Origin: Gracilariopsis chorda
Taxonomy: Eukaryota; Rhodophyta; Florideophyceae; Gracilariales; Gracilariaceae
NCBI GenBank assembly: GCA_003194525.1
Contig: NBIV01000107.1
Span: 1 to 64,000, forward strand
Direction: 5' to 3'
Length of the DNA: 64,000 nucleotides
The translations under genes were made by a program, and so were the position numbers. Every line of letters starts with the position of its first letter. Position 1 is the stretch's first letter. The notes under the pieces are model-generated. The model did not search any database. It was not told the origin of the DNA and worked only from the letters and a program-made list of their open reading frames with translations. Below, piece after piece: positions 1-9,656 of this stretch.

Positions 1-31
1 GGCAGCCTGACCCGCAGGGGCCACGTTCGCC

Positions 32-1702
32 TCACCTGGCGTAGAGGACCCACCAGTGGGAAGATCGACCGACGGATGGACGGCTGACTCGCAGGGGCGC
101 TCCAGGAGCATCCATACCATATGGTTCTCCCTCCGCCTCGGCGTGACCGGCACCTTCGTCGGGCTCGTTGTCGAACATCGGATCCTCACCGTCGTAGACG
201 TTGTAGTAACTCATCGGCGTCAACAAACCCGGTCGGATGCCCCTCGGGGATATATCTCGGTGCAAACCGGAGCTCGTTCGCTTCCTCCGCGGAGATCTCA
301 TGCCCCTCCCAAGGGTTGAAGTAGATGAAGTTACCCGCGAGCGGAGTTCGACGCCCTGGCGACAGGTCTTGTATCCGGCTACCGGCAGTACGCCCACTCT
401 GCTCTAGAGGAAACTGAAGCCCAGTCAACCTGGTCGATGAAATCGAGGAGCCCCGCTACTTCGTCAGCATTTGCCTCACCACCTAGTGGGATTCGTAAGT
501 CCAGCGCTCGGATGGCGGCACGGACCCGCAACGGGATGAACCACAGTCTGTAGTGGTCATAAACCTCCCAGAGGATGAAAGCCGCTGTGCGGACCGCCCA
601 TTCGGTGACCACCACGGACCAGAGCCCGGACTGAGGATCCTCGATGAGGTATGAGCCGTAATACGTGATCACGGGAGGCAACTCGACGTAGCAAACCTCG
701 GCACGCTTCGAGATGCGACCACTACGGTGGAATCGGAACGTACCGACCCCGTCGGTTGACCACGCGGATGCGTTCGACTTCTACGTTCTGATACGGAATC
801 AAATACCCGAATCGGGACCGTGCTCGCCGCTCAAAGCGTATCATCGACAAGAAGTTGGCCCTTGCTAAGCGACGCAATATAGCGGAATTCAGCCCGAATG
901 ATCGGTCGTGTCCAGCACACCGCGTCTTGGCGCGCCGCGGGAACGCTTCTCCACAAGACTGGTTCCAAACCCGCGAGGCGGTCGAGGTACCCCCATTTCA
1001 CCTTGGGTGCGATACAATCCGATGTCGGAGCCCATACCATCGGGGATGGGATACTCAAAGGGAGCCCGGCGAAGCCGTTGATGAGCGAGTAAGACCAACG
1101 CCGCGTGCGCGGAAGCTGCTGATTCCCGACCCCGTCGGATTACCGTCTGCACGGGTATCGCTATGCGATTGCGCCAATCCCACGAAGTGGTCACGATTGC
1201 CGGAACGTCAACCCGGGAGCATTCCGTTTCCATCGGTATACATCGCCAGAAGCGCATCATTGAACACCGCAGTCGGGTGGAACCACGGCGCCAGCCGGAG
1301 AGTCATCGCATGTTGCGAAGGCTGCAGCCCGACCAGCATGTCGTACGACGGCCACGCTGCCATTAGATACCCTCCCGTGGGAGCCGCACTCGCATTTGCG
1401 CCTGTTTGTTGCGACGGAGTCGAGAGACCGCTCTGCGGTAGAGGCACGAAACGAAATCCGGAGAAGTACTGTAAGGGTGTGTTGCTGTTGTTGTTGTTGT
1501 TGTTGTTGTTGTTCATCGTAGATGAAGGAAGCCGAGTAATCGGAGAAGAAGGCCGCGAAAGCGTACGTGTTGTTGGAAGAACCTCGTAAGAGTTGCTCGC
1601 AGATTCGCTGTTCGCAGCTAGGTGCTCGTTACCCAGAGTGGGATGGAGAACCGGCGAACCGGACTTACATTTAAGGACCTTGCCCGGTGCTTCCATCGCC
1701 AT
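32..1702 (-). pseudogene. Unidentified degenerate ORF series, antisense to the adjacent gypsy LTR
   Basis: I do not recognise this product. The minus strand carries protein-like stretches that switch frame several times: 1702-1208 (164 residues, with a run of about nine Asn and a Ser/Thr-rich N-terminal part), roughly 1260-831, 681-379 (rich in Trp and aliphatic residues) and 428-32 (acidic, with Tyr/Asp/Glu-rich segments). Read in order they could be one protein of about 500 residues broken by indels. The N-terminal end lies just inside a polypurine tract and the 3' LTR that begins at 1738. If the LTR belongs to this body, the ORF is encoded antisense to the element, as is known for extra ORFs in some plant gypsy elements. 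It could instead be a host gene fragment the LTR landed beside. Confidence 0.4.
1481..1513. repeat. GTT trinucleotide microsatellite
   Basis: About eleven GTT units with one interruption. On the minus strand they encode the poly-Asn run of the antisense ORF, so the repeat length sets the length of that run. Confidence 0.9.
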
Positions 1703-1737
1703 CGTGGATGTCGTATTCGCAACTCAGGAGGGGGATA

Positions 1738-2640
1738 TGAAGTGCAATCCTCAAGGAGGAAGACTCAGCGATGCCCTGTGGACTTGATTTTTTTGCCGCT
1801 TTCGCGTATTTATGATTACTACCGCTATTAACGGGTATCTCAGCCCTCAGCGGATCCGCACTGTGCGCCAGGTGCACACCTGTGCATGCGCCGTGTGCCG
1901 CCCAAGGTGTGAGTGGACCACGTGTGACACGGATAGTCAAGAGGAGGTTGGCACCACGGTGTGGACATTTAGTTAACTTCTATTTATTATTTATTATTTA
2001 TCTACGCTACAGTAGGGAGATTACTACACTATATAGTGGCTCGGCGACCTCGCCCTGACACTGAGTAAACTTCCCCAACCAGGGTTCTTGGCTCTAAGTC
2101 TTTTCCGCTTTCGCGAGTCTTCTACACTCCTCGGAGGTAAAGCCGCGTTACTAACGGTAGACTTATCCACCCTGCGTCACTAGGAGTATCACCGCCTTGG
2201 GCACTTGTCACTTAATTCACCACCGCCGTGTTCTCGCCCCTGTATAGGGTTCCTTTGTACCTTTTTCTGTGGTCCCGTTGGCCCACACCCCTGTCGCCCC
2301 CAATCGGGCATCCCCCGTATTTCCCTTACCCCACTCTCGTAGTTTCTACCCCTTTGTGTGGTTGCTCGTCACCGCTGACGCGTGTCTCTCGTGCCGGTAT
2401 CCCGTGACGTCTTCCCCCCACTTACGTGGACTCGTACTCCTTGGAAGGGCTGTTTTCCCATTCGTGGTGATCCTAATCCTACCGTTTCAACTCTCCCCGC
2501 TTGGCGTGAGGGTGAGCCTCGGCTTTACAACCCGACTTCGTCGTGCTCATCCGGAGAGGCTCCGTTCGCTGTGTTACCATCGTGAGAGGAAGATTCCGAA
2601 CGTCTTCGTGTGTTGTCCCGCTTGCGGGTATTGCACTACA
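1738..2640 (+). mobile_element. Gypsy-family LTR, probably a 3' LTR
   Basis: It begins TGAAGTGCAA and ends TTGCACTACA, the same imperfect terminal inverted repeat as the LTRs at 19331-20162 (reverse), 35838-36661 and 59457-60251. It shares with them an internal AT-rich stretch, a central block containing AAACTTCCCCAACC and a 3' third with similar pyrimidine-rich text. A purine run (AGGAGGGGGATA, 1726-1737) touches its left end, as expected for a polypurine tract before a 3' LTR. The five bases on each side do not match (GGATA and ATTTC), which argues against a solo LTR and for the right end of a longer element extending left of the window. At 903 bp it is somewhat longer than its relatives. 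Confidence 0.8.
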
Positions 2641-2684
2641 ATTTCATGTTTATCAGGAGGATGATGAGGAAGAATAATGGCTGT

Positions 2685-4088
2685 TCAATTCGGTTTGAAG
2701 GCGACAACTCCATACCGAGATGCAAGTGATGCAATAGATAATACATTTCGGCGGATGTTTGGAGCATGAGAAGCGTGTGGGATGTGGATGGGCTCACGGG
2801 TTGTCTGGATGGTGATGGGCCCCTCTTTGATAATGGGGGAAATGTGACTAGTGGCAGATTGGGTGTACGTGGAGCGGGGAGTGGATGTCATGGAGGGCTG
2901 AGGATACGCAAAATGAGTGGGGTGAGTGGTGGAATCAAGGATGGCCTTACCATTGTTTGGAAGCTGAGTATCCGATTCCATGTTTTGTTCTAAATTTCTC
3001 ATACGAAGTAAACGTTCGCCACGTAGGGGTGGATCAGATGCGATTTGTTGAGCAGAATTAGCTTGAGATTCGACTCTGCTCTTTTGTAGCGTGCATTCCT
3101 CATCAATTTGCGTGAGACGGCCATGGACAAGACATCATTTGCCATTGTAGCCGTAAAGGCGGGGGTGGTTGGAGTGTGATCCGCACCGATTTCGACGTAG
3201 ACGTGGGAGAGTTTTCATCTTCGGTGAAGGGGGACGTGTCATAAATCTGTATGGTATCAAGCTTGATGAAGCGGATACGATTTATTGGACCAAAGTGGCT
3301 TGTTGAAGGCGGTTCATAATCTCACGTATAGTTGATGGCGAAAAGCAGGCCATGAAAATGACAAGTTGGTAGAAGTCAAGATTGGACTTTAGTACGTTTA
3401 TGAGATATTTTACCGTTGTGAGCCCATCAAAGATATTTGGTAATTCAGCGTTGAACATTATCGTGCATAAAAAGAGATTTTGGGTAACGTAGGCTTTGCT
3501 TGTCGTGTCAGAGGTGAAGATAATGCCTCGGGTCTCAGCCTCGAGAGCATTGTGATCGACCATGTTATTTTGACGGACATGGTGGGACAAAAAAACCTAT
3601 AATCTGAAACGTGGACTTGGCGAAAATTTCAATGGGAATTTGTTCGATGACAATGTTTGGAAGGCTTAGCATAATCAATTATTTCACCCTGTAGAATTTC
3701 TTAGTATGAGAAGCAGCAGTAGTGGGGTTCAATAGAGCTGCAATGTCAGAATGGAGAAAAAATTCAGCATTTAGCAAGGCAGCATAGATAAATTAAGCGC
3801 ATTTCCTTAATTGGAAGTTGGTGTACGAGAAAGCTGGCTGAGAGAGCTGAAAAAGCAAGTCTATTGTAGATGGAGTAAAGCTTTGGGAAATGATAGCGAC
3901 TGAGAGGCTAGTGGAGAATAATTCTTCGTGGAGAGTTCGGCAGTTATGAATGAGATTCTGAAGATAAGAATGTTCGTTAGATCTGGTCTGTCGTTGGAGG
4001 AATCTTGAGAGTCTGGCGGTGATCTGAGCGTCTTCTGGGTCCATAACCTGTGGTGACAGAACAGATGCACAGAGACGGCGCCGGTCAA
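2685..4088 (-). pseudogene. Unidentified degenerate minus-strand ORFs
   Basis: Three reading stretches lie end to end on the minus strand: 4044-3793 (starts MDPEDAQITARL, helical and Leu-rich), 3590-3282 (Leu/Ile/Phe-rich) and 3002-2685 (Ser/Thr/Pro-rich with several His). Another frame between the first two also reads well (residues like IEQIPIEIFAKSTF around 3640-3660), which suggests one gene broken by small indels. The order of a helical N-terminal part and a polar Pro/Thr-rich C-terminal part would fit a retroelement gag, but no zinc knuckle or protease motif was found. I cannot name the family. It begins about 45 bases beyond the gypsy LTR. Confidence 0.35.
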
Positions 4089-4634
4089 GGTGGTGACCCA
4101 GATTGTCTTTATGGGCGGATGAGCTCCTGGAACGTGGCCAGGTGTGTGCGCGTCGCCACAGTGATCTCGCTTTACCCGTCCTTATGTTCTGCTTTGTACT
4201 GTAATGCTGATTGATAAGGTCTAGCCTGTCAACGGCACAACGGTCAACGGAACCTGTGCACCCAAGGCTTAGGCTACCGTGGGTTAGCGGGGGGCCAGCT
4301 CAGCTCGAAGGGCTGAGCCACAGTTTATTGTGGTTAACGCGCCACCGTGGGTTAGCGCCTTGCTTCCTGTATCTATTGGCAAGACTTCTTGGGTGAACAT
4401 AACCGTTGTCCTTACACCAACTGGAAACAAGGTTATATATAGCTGTCGCACGAACTATTAGTTGCGAGCAATAGTAGAACCATGGATTCAGGTCTTAACA
4501 GTCACAAGTTACCCACCGTCGCCGAAACTTCGATCCTGGTCTCTCCTTTTGTGTTTATTGCAAGATCACTCGGCGAGAAAGTGATGCCCTTTCACGTTAC
4601 AAACTTCTGACTTGCGCACTATCAGCTTTTCACT
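4089..4634. other. Intergenic, upstream of the membrane protein gene
   Basis: No gene seen. It contains two copies of CCGTGGGTTAGCG (about 4277-4289 and 4346-4358) and between them a short hairpin-like GGCTCAGC/GCTGAGCC arrangement. A TATATATA run lies near 4435-4442, roughly 190 bases before the next start codon, and may be a core promoter element. Confidence 0.5.
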
Positions 4635-5471
4635 ATGGCCGTCGCAATCAGGGTGCATCAACGATCTATTCACTGCTACGCGTTAGTCACAACTCTTGTC
4701 GCTGTGTTGTTCACAAGTTCTCAGAGTCAGGACGTCGTATGCTCTGGGTCCGTCAACAAGAACAGCCCTCCACGGTTTCTATGCGGTCTGGAAGTGGATA
4801 TAAGGCGTATGGATAATTGCTCTGTAATCATAACCGAACGAATCACGTTTCCGCACACGGTGGACGCCATGTATGAACGTAAACTACGGAAAGTTCCTAA
4901 CGTTCAACGCGTGAGCAGCGTATTGGTGAAACAGAATGGCGAGTCTGTTGACTTTGACGTTTCGTTGGAAGACGGAAATGATTTCTTTCCCTTGAGCTTC
5001 AAGACGAAGAAGTCAACACGGGACAGCACATATGACATACAATACATGCTTTCGAACGGAGCTTTCCAGTTTTCGAAGAAGTGTGACGGAACGGACGGAA
5101 AATCGTTCCCGAACAATAACGTGATTGTATGGAGATCTGGTGAGATTGAGGAAGGTGTGGATCGTTTAAATGTGCGAATGGAATCCGAAGGCAGGCTAAA
5201 TTTCGTAGGGCTCGACGATCAGTTTGACTCACAGAAGGAGAACGGTGTTCTCCGTGCGACCACCACAAACGTCACGGGCGAGGTTGAATTTTATGCACGG
5301 GAGCGGGGTACACCGCTGTGTGAACGGAAATTGGTTTGTAAGGAAAGCCGCGGATTAAGACCTTGGATTATATTCTTGATAGTTGCTGGCGCTATCTTGG
5401 CGTTGGTTGCTGCTATTGTTGCGGCTTGGTTTGCTAAAAGGAAATTTGGCAGAGGAGGTGCGTTGCAATAG
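4635..5471 (+). CDS. Secreted-type single-pass membrane protein, possible DUF2207-like ectodomain
   Basis: A complete 278-residue frame. Residues about 10-32 form a hydrophobic signal peptide ending near SSQSQ. The ectodomain (about 33-243) has several Cys and sites such as NCS and NVT that fit N-glycosylation. Residues about 245-267 form one strongly hydrophobic membrane helix rich in Ile, Val and Ala, followed by a short basic tail (KRKFGR). The topology is therefore type I, with the ectodomain in the secretory lumen or outside the cell. The pattern 'ITERITFPHTVDAMYERKL' followed by a beta-rich segment resembles the start of DUF2207-type membrane proteins, but this is a visual impression only. 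No enzyme motif was found. The first ATG was chosen because it directly precedes the signal sequence. Confidence 0.8.
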   Translation: MAVAIRVHQRSIHCYALVTTLVAVLFTSSQSQDVVCSGSVNKNSPPRFLCGLEVDIRRMDNCSVIITERITFPHTVDAMYERKLRKVPNVQRVSSVLVKQNGESVDFDVSLEDGNDFFPLSFKTKKSTRDSTYDIQYMLSNGAFQFSKKCDGTDGKSFPNNNVIVWRSGEIEEGVDRLNVRMESEGRLNFVGLDDQFDSQKENGVLRATTTNVTGEVEFYARERGTPLCERKLVCKESRGLRPWIIFLIVAGAILALVAAIVAAWFAKRKFGRGGALQ

Positions 5472-7530
5472 TGTGGAGTGGAAGGTGAATTTGATAGCTT
5501 TGTGGCTGGCGGTTGGAATGGCAGAACGAGAGGAGTTGGGAATGTCGGTGACGCTGTTGTCGTAGCTTTAGTGCAGTCCAACGGAGTAACTTTAGATATG
5601 GTAGTGCTGTTTTCGAGAGCACGATTTTGTTTACTTGTAAACTGAGGCGAATTGAACGAGAGGGTGATCGCAAAGATTGCAGTTCTTGTCAGAGACGCGT
5701 CACGTTTCACGTCGGATAAAATGTCCATGGAGTCGCAAAAGGGGACCGCACTGTAGGTTTGAAGCTGAATGAGGTGGCGCAACGCGCGCATTGTTTGAAA
5801 TGCAGAACAAGATAGGAAAGTAGTTGTGGTGTGAGACAGACGAGACAATAAAGGAACGTAAACCAAGGTAAGGGTAAACCCTTTAACCCTTTAACACCGT
5901 AGCCAGCCGTCCGGCGCACGGCAAGCATGGGGACTAGCAACAGAACAGCAACGTTCGGTTGCCTCATTCCACACTGTCTGGGAGCAGAGGCAGGGGATAC
6001 AAGGGCACAAGAAGCGATGGAACAGCACGGAAACAGAAGCGAGGGATGCGCAAGGATGGCTGTCGACGATAAAGAATGAATCGCGCTAAAACCAAAACAA
6101 GAACAACGTTCCGCGCCATGTTGCACACATGAACGAAACAAGAAATCACAGAGAAAAAAGCAGCGATATTCAGATACACAAGAGCAGTAACAAAGAGTCA
6201 ACAGTCACCCGCAACCATTTTTTGTTAAACGTTCTATGATTGGCTTTTTGTGCAAGCGGGGTTGTATCATCGTGCAACATACAAAAGGGTTGAGGGAACT
6301 GACGACTGCCGATGGCGACGCGCGACGGTGGGCTGGGGACTTTTCTTTCAGCAGCTCCAAAGAGTAGGCATTTATGAGGGATGAGTGAACGATACGAGCG
6401 AGCTGTTGAGGGTGGTGATGTGGCTATTATGCTCCTAACAAGCGCACGCCAGATTATCTCGGTCTCGAGATGACTGTACGGAAGGGGTTGCGGAGAGGAT
6501 GAACGGCGCGTCATTCTTTACGTTCCGTTACCGACGTCATCGTTGCTACACGGGTTAAACCTTTTTACCGCCAAAGGTTAGGATGGCTACCGGAATGGCG
6601 AAGTAGAAACTCTTTAAACGGCGATTATAAAGTGTAAGACGGGGCGCTTACCCTTATAGTACAAGGCTTGTACCGCTTTTTTTTGAGAATGCACTGCACA
6701 CCTCAGTGGGTGGTTACCGTTGGTACCGTTGGTAGATGGTGGCCGTGGTGGGCGGGCCACTGCTGTGCAGTTTCAGGGGCACTGACGATGTTAGCAGGGT
6801 TCAAGGGTTAGCGGTCCTTGTTATCGCACCAGTGTTGAGGTATTTCGTGGGGCGGGTATGCGACTACTGACTCGCCATTGACAAGCTGTCCAGGGCCATT
6901 TCACGCAGAGCACCAACAACGGGCGAGCTGCTCGGAGCTCAAGCGCGGAAGGGTGCGGTGAAACAGAGAAATAAACAACACAGAATCGCGAGTGCACTGC
7001 TCAAAGGTACACGACGGGAGACATTTGCTGCTCGACGAGACCAAGAAGAGAGAAAAGTATAGTACACACGCACGTAAAGAAAGACAGCACACAAGTGTGC
7101 ATGGGTGCTTTCCTACATGAACAGTGTGCAAGACGCAGCAGGGGGCAGGGAGAGCAGGGTGGGAGGGGTGTTTGGTTGTTGTGTTTTATGGTGAAGAAAA
7201 CAGGGGCGCAGCGTATAGAAAGGGGTAATGGTACTTGATATGTACATGTACGACATCAACGAGGGGGAATGAAAAGGGAAGAAGATAGTATGAAGCCATG
7301 AGGGAGTTGCAGTGGTAGGCATACATACTGTGGCGGAATAACGCAACAGCAGATAGGGAAACGAGTACTAGCGCACACACGAAAATACATGACACTCACA
7401 CAGAGCCCCACACAGGGAAATGAACAACAGAGAGAGAGAGAGGGAGAGGGAGAGGGAATGTCGGCGGAGGAAAAGGGGCAGGCAGGCAGGGGAGCGGGAG
7501 GGAGGCGGTGCAAACAAAGAAAACGAAGCA
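5472..7530. other. Intergenic with short telomere-like and purine repeats
   Basis: No supported gene. The frames here lack domain signals and mostly mirror each other. Seen: AAACCCTTTAACCCTTTAAC at 5876-5895, AAGGGTTAGCGG near 6803-6814, and an AG-rich microsatellite at about 7428-7458. Confidence 0.5.
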
Positions 7531-8286
7531 TTATCCCTTGGTAGAAGCGTGAGCAGCGTGAGTGGGATCTGCTCGATTAGCTCTCCTGTTCATGAGGTTG
7601 ACCAACCAGAAGCAAAAGACGACCAATTCGTCCGGAATGAGACGTTCGATGTGAATGGAATAACTTCTCTTCCAGACGCCATCGCAGGTAAACGAGGCGA
7701 CCTGCACGCCATCGTCGTTCTCATCGTCATGATTATGTTCAAAGTCGGAGGGATGCTGGGCGGTTCTAGGGCTGGAAGAGATGATGCTCGGCCCCGCATG
7801 GAGCTCACAGAGGACAAAGTGACGACTGCCAGTAGCGGAGGGGTGCAGCATGAAATGTCGGTTAGGGATGAGGGTGATAGCGAAGCGACGGTGAGTAGCA
7901 CTTCGTTTGACAGCGGACATGACGGCGCGTTCATTCGGGAGCAGCATGGGCGGCTCAACGGAGCCCTTTCTCTGTGGGGATTCGGAGTGGCCATTGGGGG
8001 ACTCGGAGGCTGTGGCGGAGGCCAGTGAGGCTGTGAGTGCGGATTGAAGCGGTTGTTGTGAGGAAGGGGATGAGTTGACGGTGGGAATAATGTCCCAGAG
8101 TCCGGAGGCGGAGTGATGGGCTACTCGAAACTCGGCGGCGTTGACGCCCTTCATTATGATGGCGCCTCGCTCGCGCATGGGGGCGTAGCGGAGATGGGCT
8201 ATTGCGGCGATGCGCACCGGGTCGAAGATGGTGGCGTTGAAGGTGTGCCAGCCGTCGCAGGTGGCGGAGAGGGTGCGCGGGGCCAT
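7531..8286 (-). CDS. Uncharacterised protein, possible LURP-one/tubby-like fold
   Basis: The frame is open from about 8697, but upstream of 8286 it encodes only poly-Pro and Arg/Glu-rich text derived from simple repeats. I therefore place the start at the ATG at 8286 (MAPRTL), giving 251 residues. The product alternates short hydrophobic strands with charged loops. It ends with a Tyr-Ser-Ile-His-Ile strand, an aliphatic helix (VVFCFWLVNLM) and a polar tail. The final 'strand plus hydrophobic helix' order resembles LURP-one/tubby-like C-terminal domains, a weak structural guess. The middle (about residues 75-130) is Ser-rich and probably disordered. The gene lies on the same strand as the signal peptidase just upstream, separated by about 380 bases of low-complexity DNA. 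Confidence 0.5.
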   Translation of the reverse strand: MAPRTLSATCDGWHTFNATIFDPVRIAAIAHLRYAPMRERGAIIMKGVNAAEFRVAHHSASGLWDIIPTVNSSPSSQQPLQSALTASLASATASESPNGHSESPQRKGSVEPPMLLPNERAVMSAVKRSATHRRFAITLIPNRHFMLHPSATGSRHFVLCELHAGPSIISSSPRTAQHPSDFEHNHDDENDDGVQVASFTCDGVWKRSYSIHIERLIPDELVVFCFWLVNLMNRRANRADPTHAAHASTKG

Positions 8287-8380
8287 ATGTTGGGGGGGTG
8301 GGGGGGTGGAGCGAGGTGGGGGAGGGGGTGGAGGGGGTGGAGGGGGAGGAGGGGAGGAGGGGAGGAGGAAGTGTGACGGT

Positions 8381-8429
<49 letters not shown>

Positions 8430-8660
8430 GGGGGAGGTGGGACTTTAACAGGGCGGAGGTGAAAAGAGGGGCGAATTGTGAGGGGAGTTGGGGGGGAGGG
8501 GGGGGGGGGGGTGGGGAGGGGTCGGGGATACAGCGCGACGGGCACGACGACCACACGTTGAGCGCAAGGCGCAGCTCTCTCTGTCGCTCGCTCTCTGTCG
8601 CTCTCTGGCGCTCGCTGTCGCTCTCTGGCGCTCGCTGTCGCTCTCTGTCGCTCTCTCTGT
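8287..8660. repeat. Low-complexity block with a 48-base G run
   Basis: The plus strand is an unbroken G run from 8381 to 8428, flanked by GGA/GGGGA repeats (8290-8370, 8428-8520). A block of CTCTCTGTCGCTCTCTGGCGCTCG-type repeats follows (about 8575-8665). The G-rich strand could form quadruplexes. The length of the homopolymer is doubtful in any assembly, so frames crossing it should not be trusted. Confidence 0.9.
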
Positions 8661-8665
8661 CGCAC

Positions 8666-9121
8666 TCACTCGCGCTGGTGCTTGGGGGGCGCGGCACACG
8701 TGCGCAGCGCGCGTCGGCCGCAGACGCGGCGCGGCGGCCACAGACGCGCCACCACGACGCCGCGAAGCAGCGCGTCGGGGACGGCGCCGTAATGGCGCGA
8801 GTCGAGCGAGCGCGGCGCGTTATCTCCGCGCAGCCACACGTGGTGCGGCGGGCAGCGCTGGCGGCGCACCAGGCGCTTGACGACGTGCGTGTCGGCGTCG
8901 GTGGGCTTGACGGCCACCACGATGTCGCCGGCGCGCGGCGTCATGCGCGCCGTCAGCAGCACGTCGCCGCGCGCGCTCAGCGTGGGCTCCATGCTCGGCC
9001 CCACGGCCAGCGTCGAGTTGAGCAGCCGCGTCTGCACGACGTACGCCGCCGCGCCCAGCCGCAGCACTGCGCTCGCGCGTCGCGCCGCCTCGCGCCCGAC
9101 GCCCGCCATCGCGTGCGCCAT
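8666..9121 (-). CDS. IMP1: Mitochondrial inner membrane protease subunit 1-like (S26 signal peptidase)
   Basis: 151 residues, close to the usual IMP1 length. It contains the family's serine box GPSMEPTL (residues 41-48, catalytic Ser43), the lysine box HVVKRLV (79-85, general-base Lys82) and the downstream signature GDN...SLDSRHYGAV (99-113). A hydrophobic stretch near residues 17-40 would anchor it in the inner membrane with the active site in the intermembrane space, where this family removes sorting signals from imported proteins. The last 25 residues are Arg-rich and poorly conserved. It is divergently arranged with the polysaccharide monooxygenase gene starting at 9657. IMP1 and IMP2 subunits are similar; the generic SMEPT motif with Lys82 does not exclude another organellar type I peptidase. 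Confidence 0.85.
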   Translation of the reverse strand: MAHAMAGVGREAARRASAVLRLGAAAYVVQTRLLNSTLAVGPSMEPTLSARGDVLLTARMTPRAGDIVVAVKPTDADTHVVKRLVRRQRCPPHHVWLRGDNAPRSLDSRHYGAVPDALLRGVVVARLWPPRRVCGRRALRTCAAPPKHQRE

Positions 9122-9196
9122 CGTCCTCGCGCCCGGACCGACGCCGCCGCCCGCGCGCGCAGTGCGTATACCACGCTGCTATTACCGACCCCCCGC

Positions 9197-9312
9197 GCGC
9201 CCACGTCTCCACGCGCCCACGTCGCCACGCGCCCACGTCTCCACGCGCCCACGTCGCCACGCGCCCACGTCGCCACGCGCCCACGTCGCCACGCGCCCAC
9301 CTCACCTCACCT
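9197..9312. repeat. 16-bp tandem repeat in the divergent promoter region
   Basis: About seven units of CACGCGCCCACGTCGC, some with TCTC in place of TCGC, followed by CTCACCT and CTCGC short repeats to about 9337. The array sits between the start codons of the peptidase (9121, -) and the monooxygenase (9657, +). The units are GC-rich and contain CACG/CGTC steps. Whether it regulates either gene is unknown. Confidence 0.85.
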
Positions 9313-9656
9313 CGCCTCGCCTCGCCTCGCCTCACGCCCGGTGGCGCCCATCTACGTACGCATCTACGTGCGACGGCTCGCTCCGCACCGCACCGCGCTG
9401 CCGTCACCCGCCGCCGTCACCCGCCGCCGTCACCTGCCGCCGTCACAACGTTCCTAAGCCACCGCTCCGCACTGACTCACTGGACCCTCCTGCGCCGCAT
9501 CTGCCTCCGCCCTCGCGCCCGCCGCCTCGCACCCCCCCACCCCCCCAAAATGCGCACCCCCCCGCTCCATATAGCCGCCGCTTCGGCCCCTGGTCCCTCT
9601 CCCACCCCGCACCACCGCCACCGCCGCACCCATCGCCGCAGCCCCCCACCGCCGTC

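Noticed and set aside
855..1589. 244-residue plus-strand frame with a poly-Leu run
   Set aside because: It lacks domain character. The Leu run comes from the GTT microsatellite, and the minus strand reads better as protein.
5876..5895. Interstitial telomere from CCCTTTAACCCTTTAAC
   Set aside because: Only about two units, so it is too short to call a telomeric array.
8287..8697. Poly-Pro extension of the 7531-8286 gene
   Set aside because: The Pro and Arg/Glu-Ser runs are translations of simple repeats including the 48-G tract, whose length is uncertain.
8210..9457. 415-residue plus-strand frame
   Set aside because: It is made of poly-Gly and repeat-derived text opposite the real signal peptidase gene.
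8877..9656. Upstream part of the monooxygenase frame as an N-terminal extension
   Set aside because: It overlaps the IMP1 coding strand and the 16-bp array; the ATG at 9657 gives a proper signal peptide and an N-terminal His.
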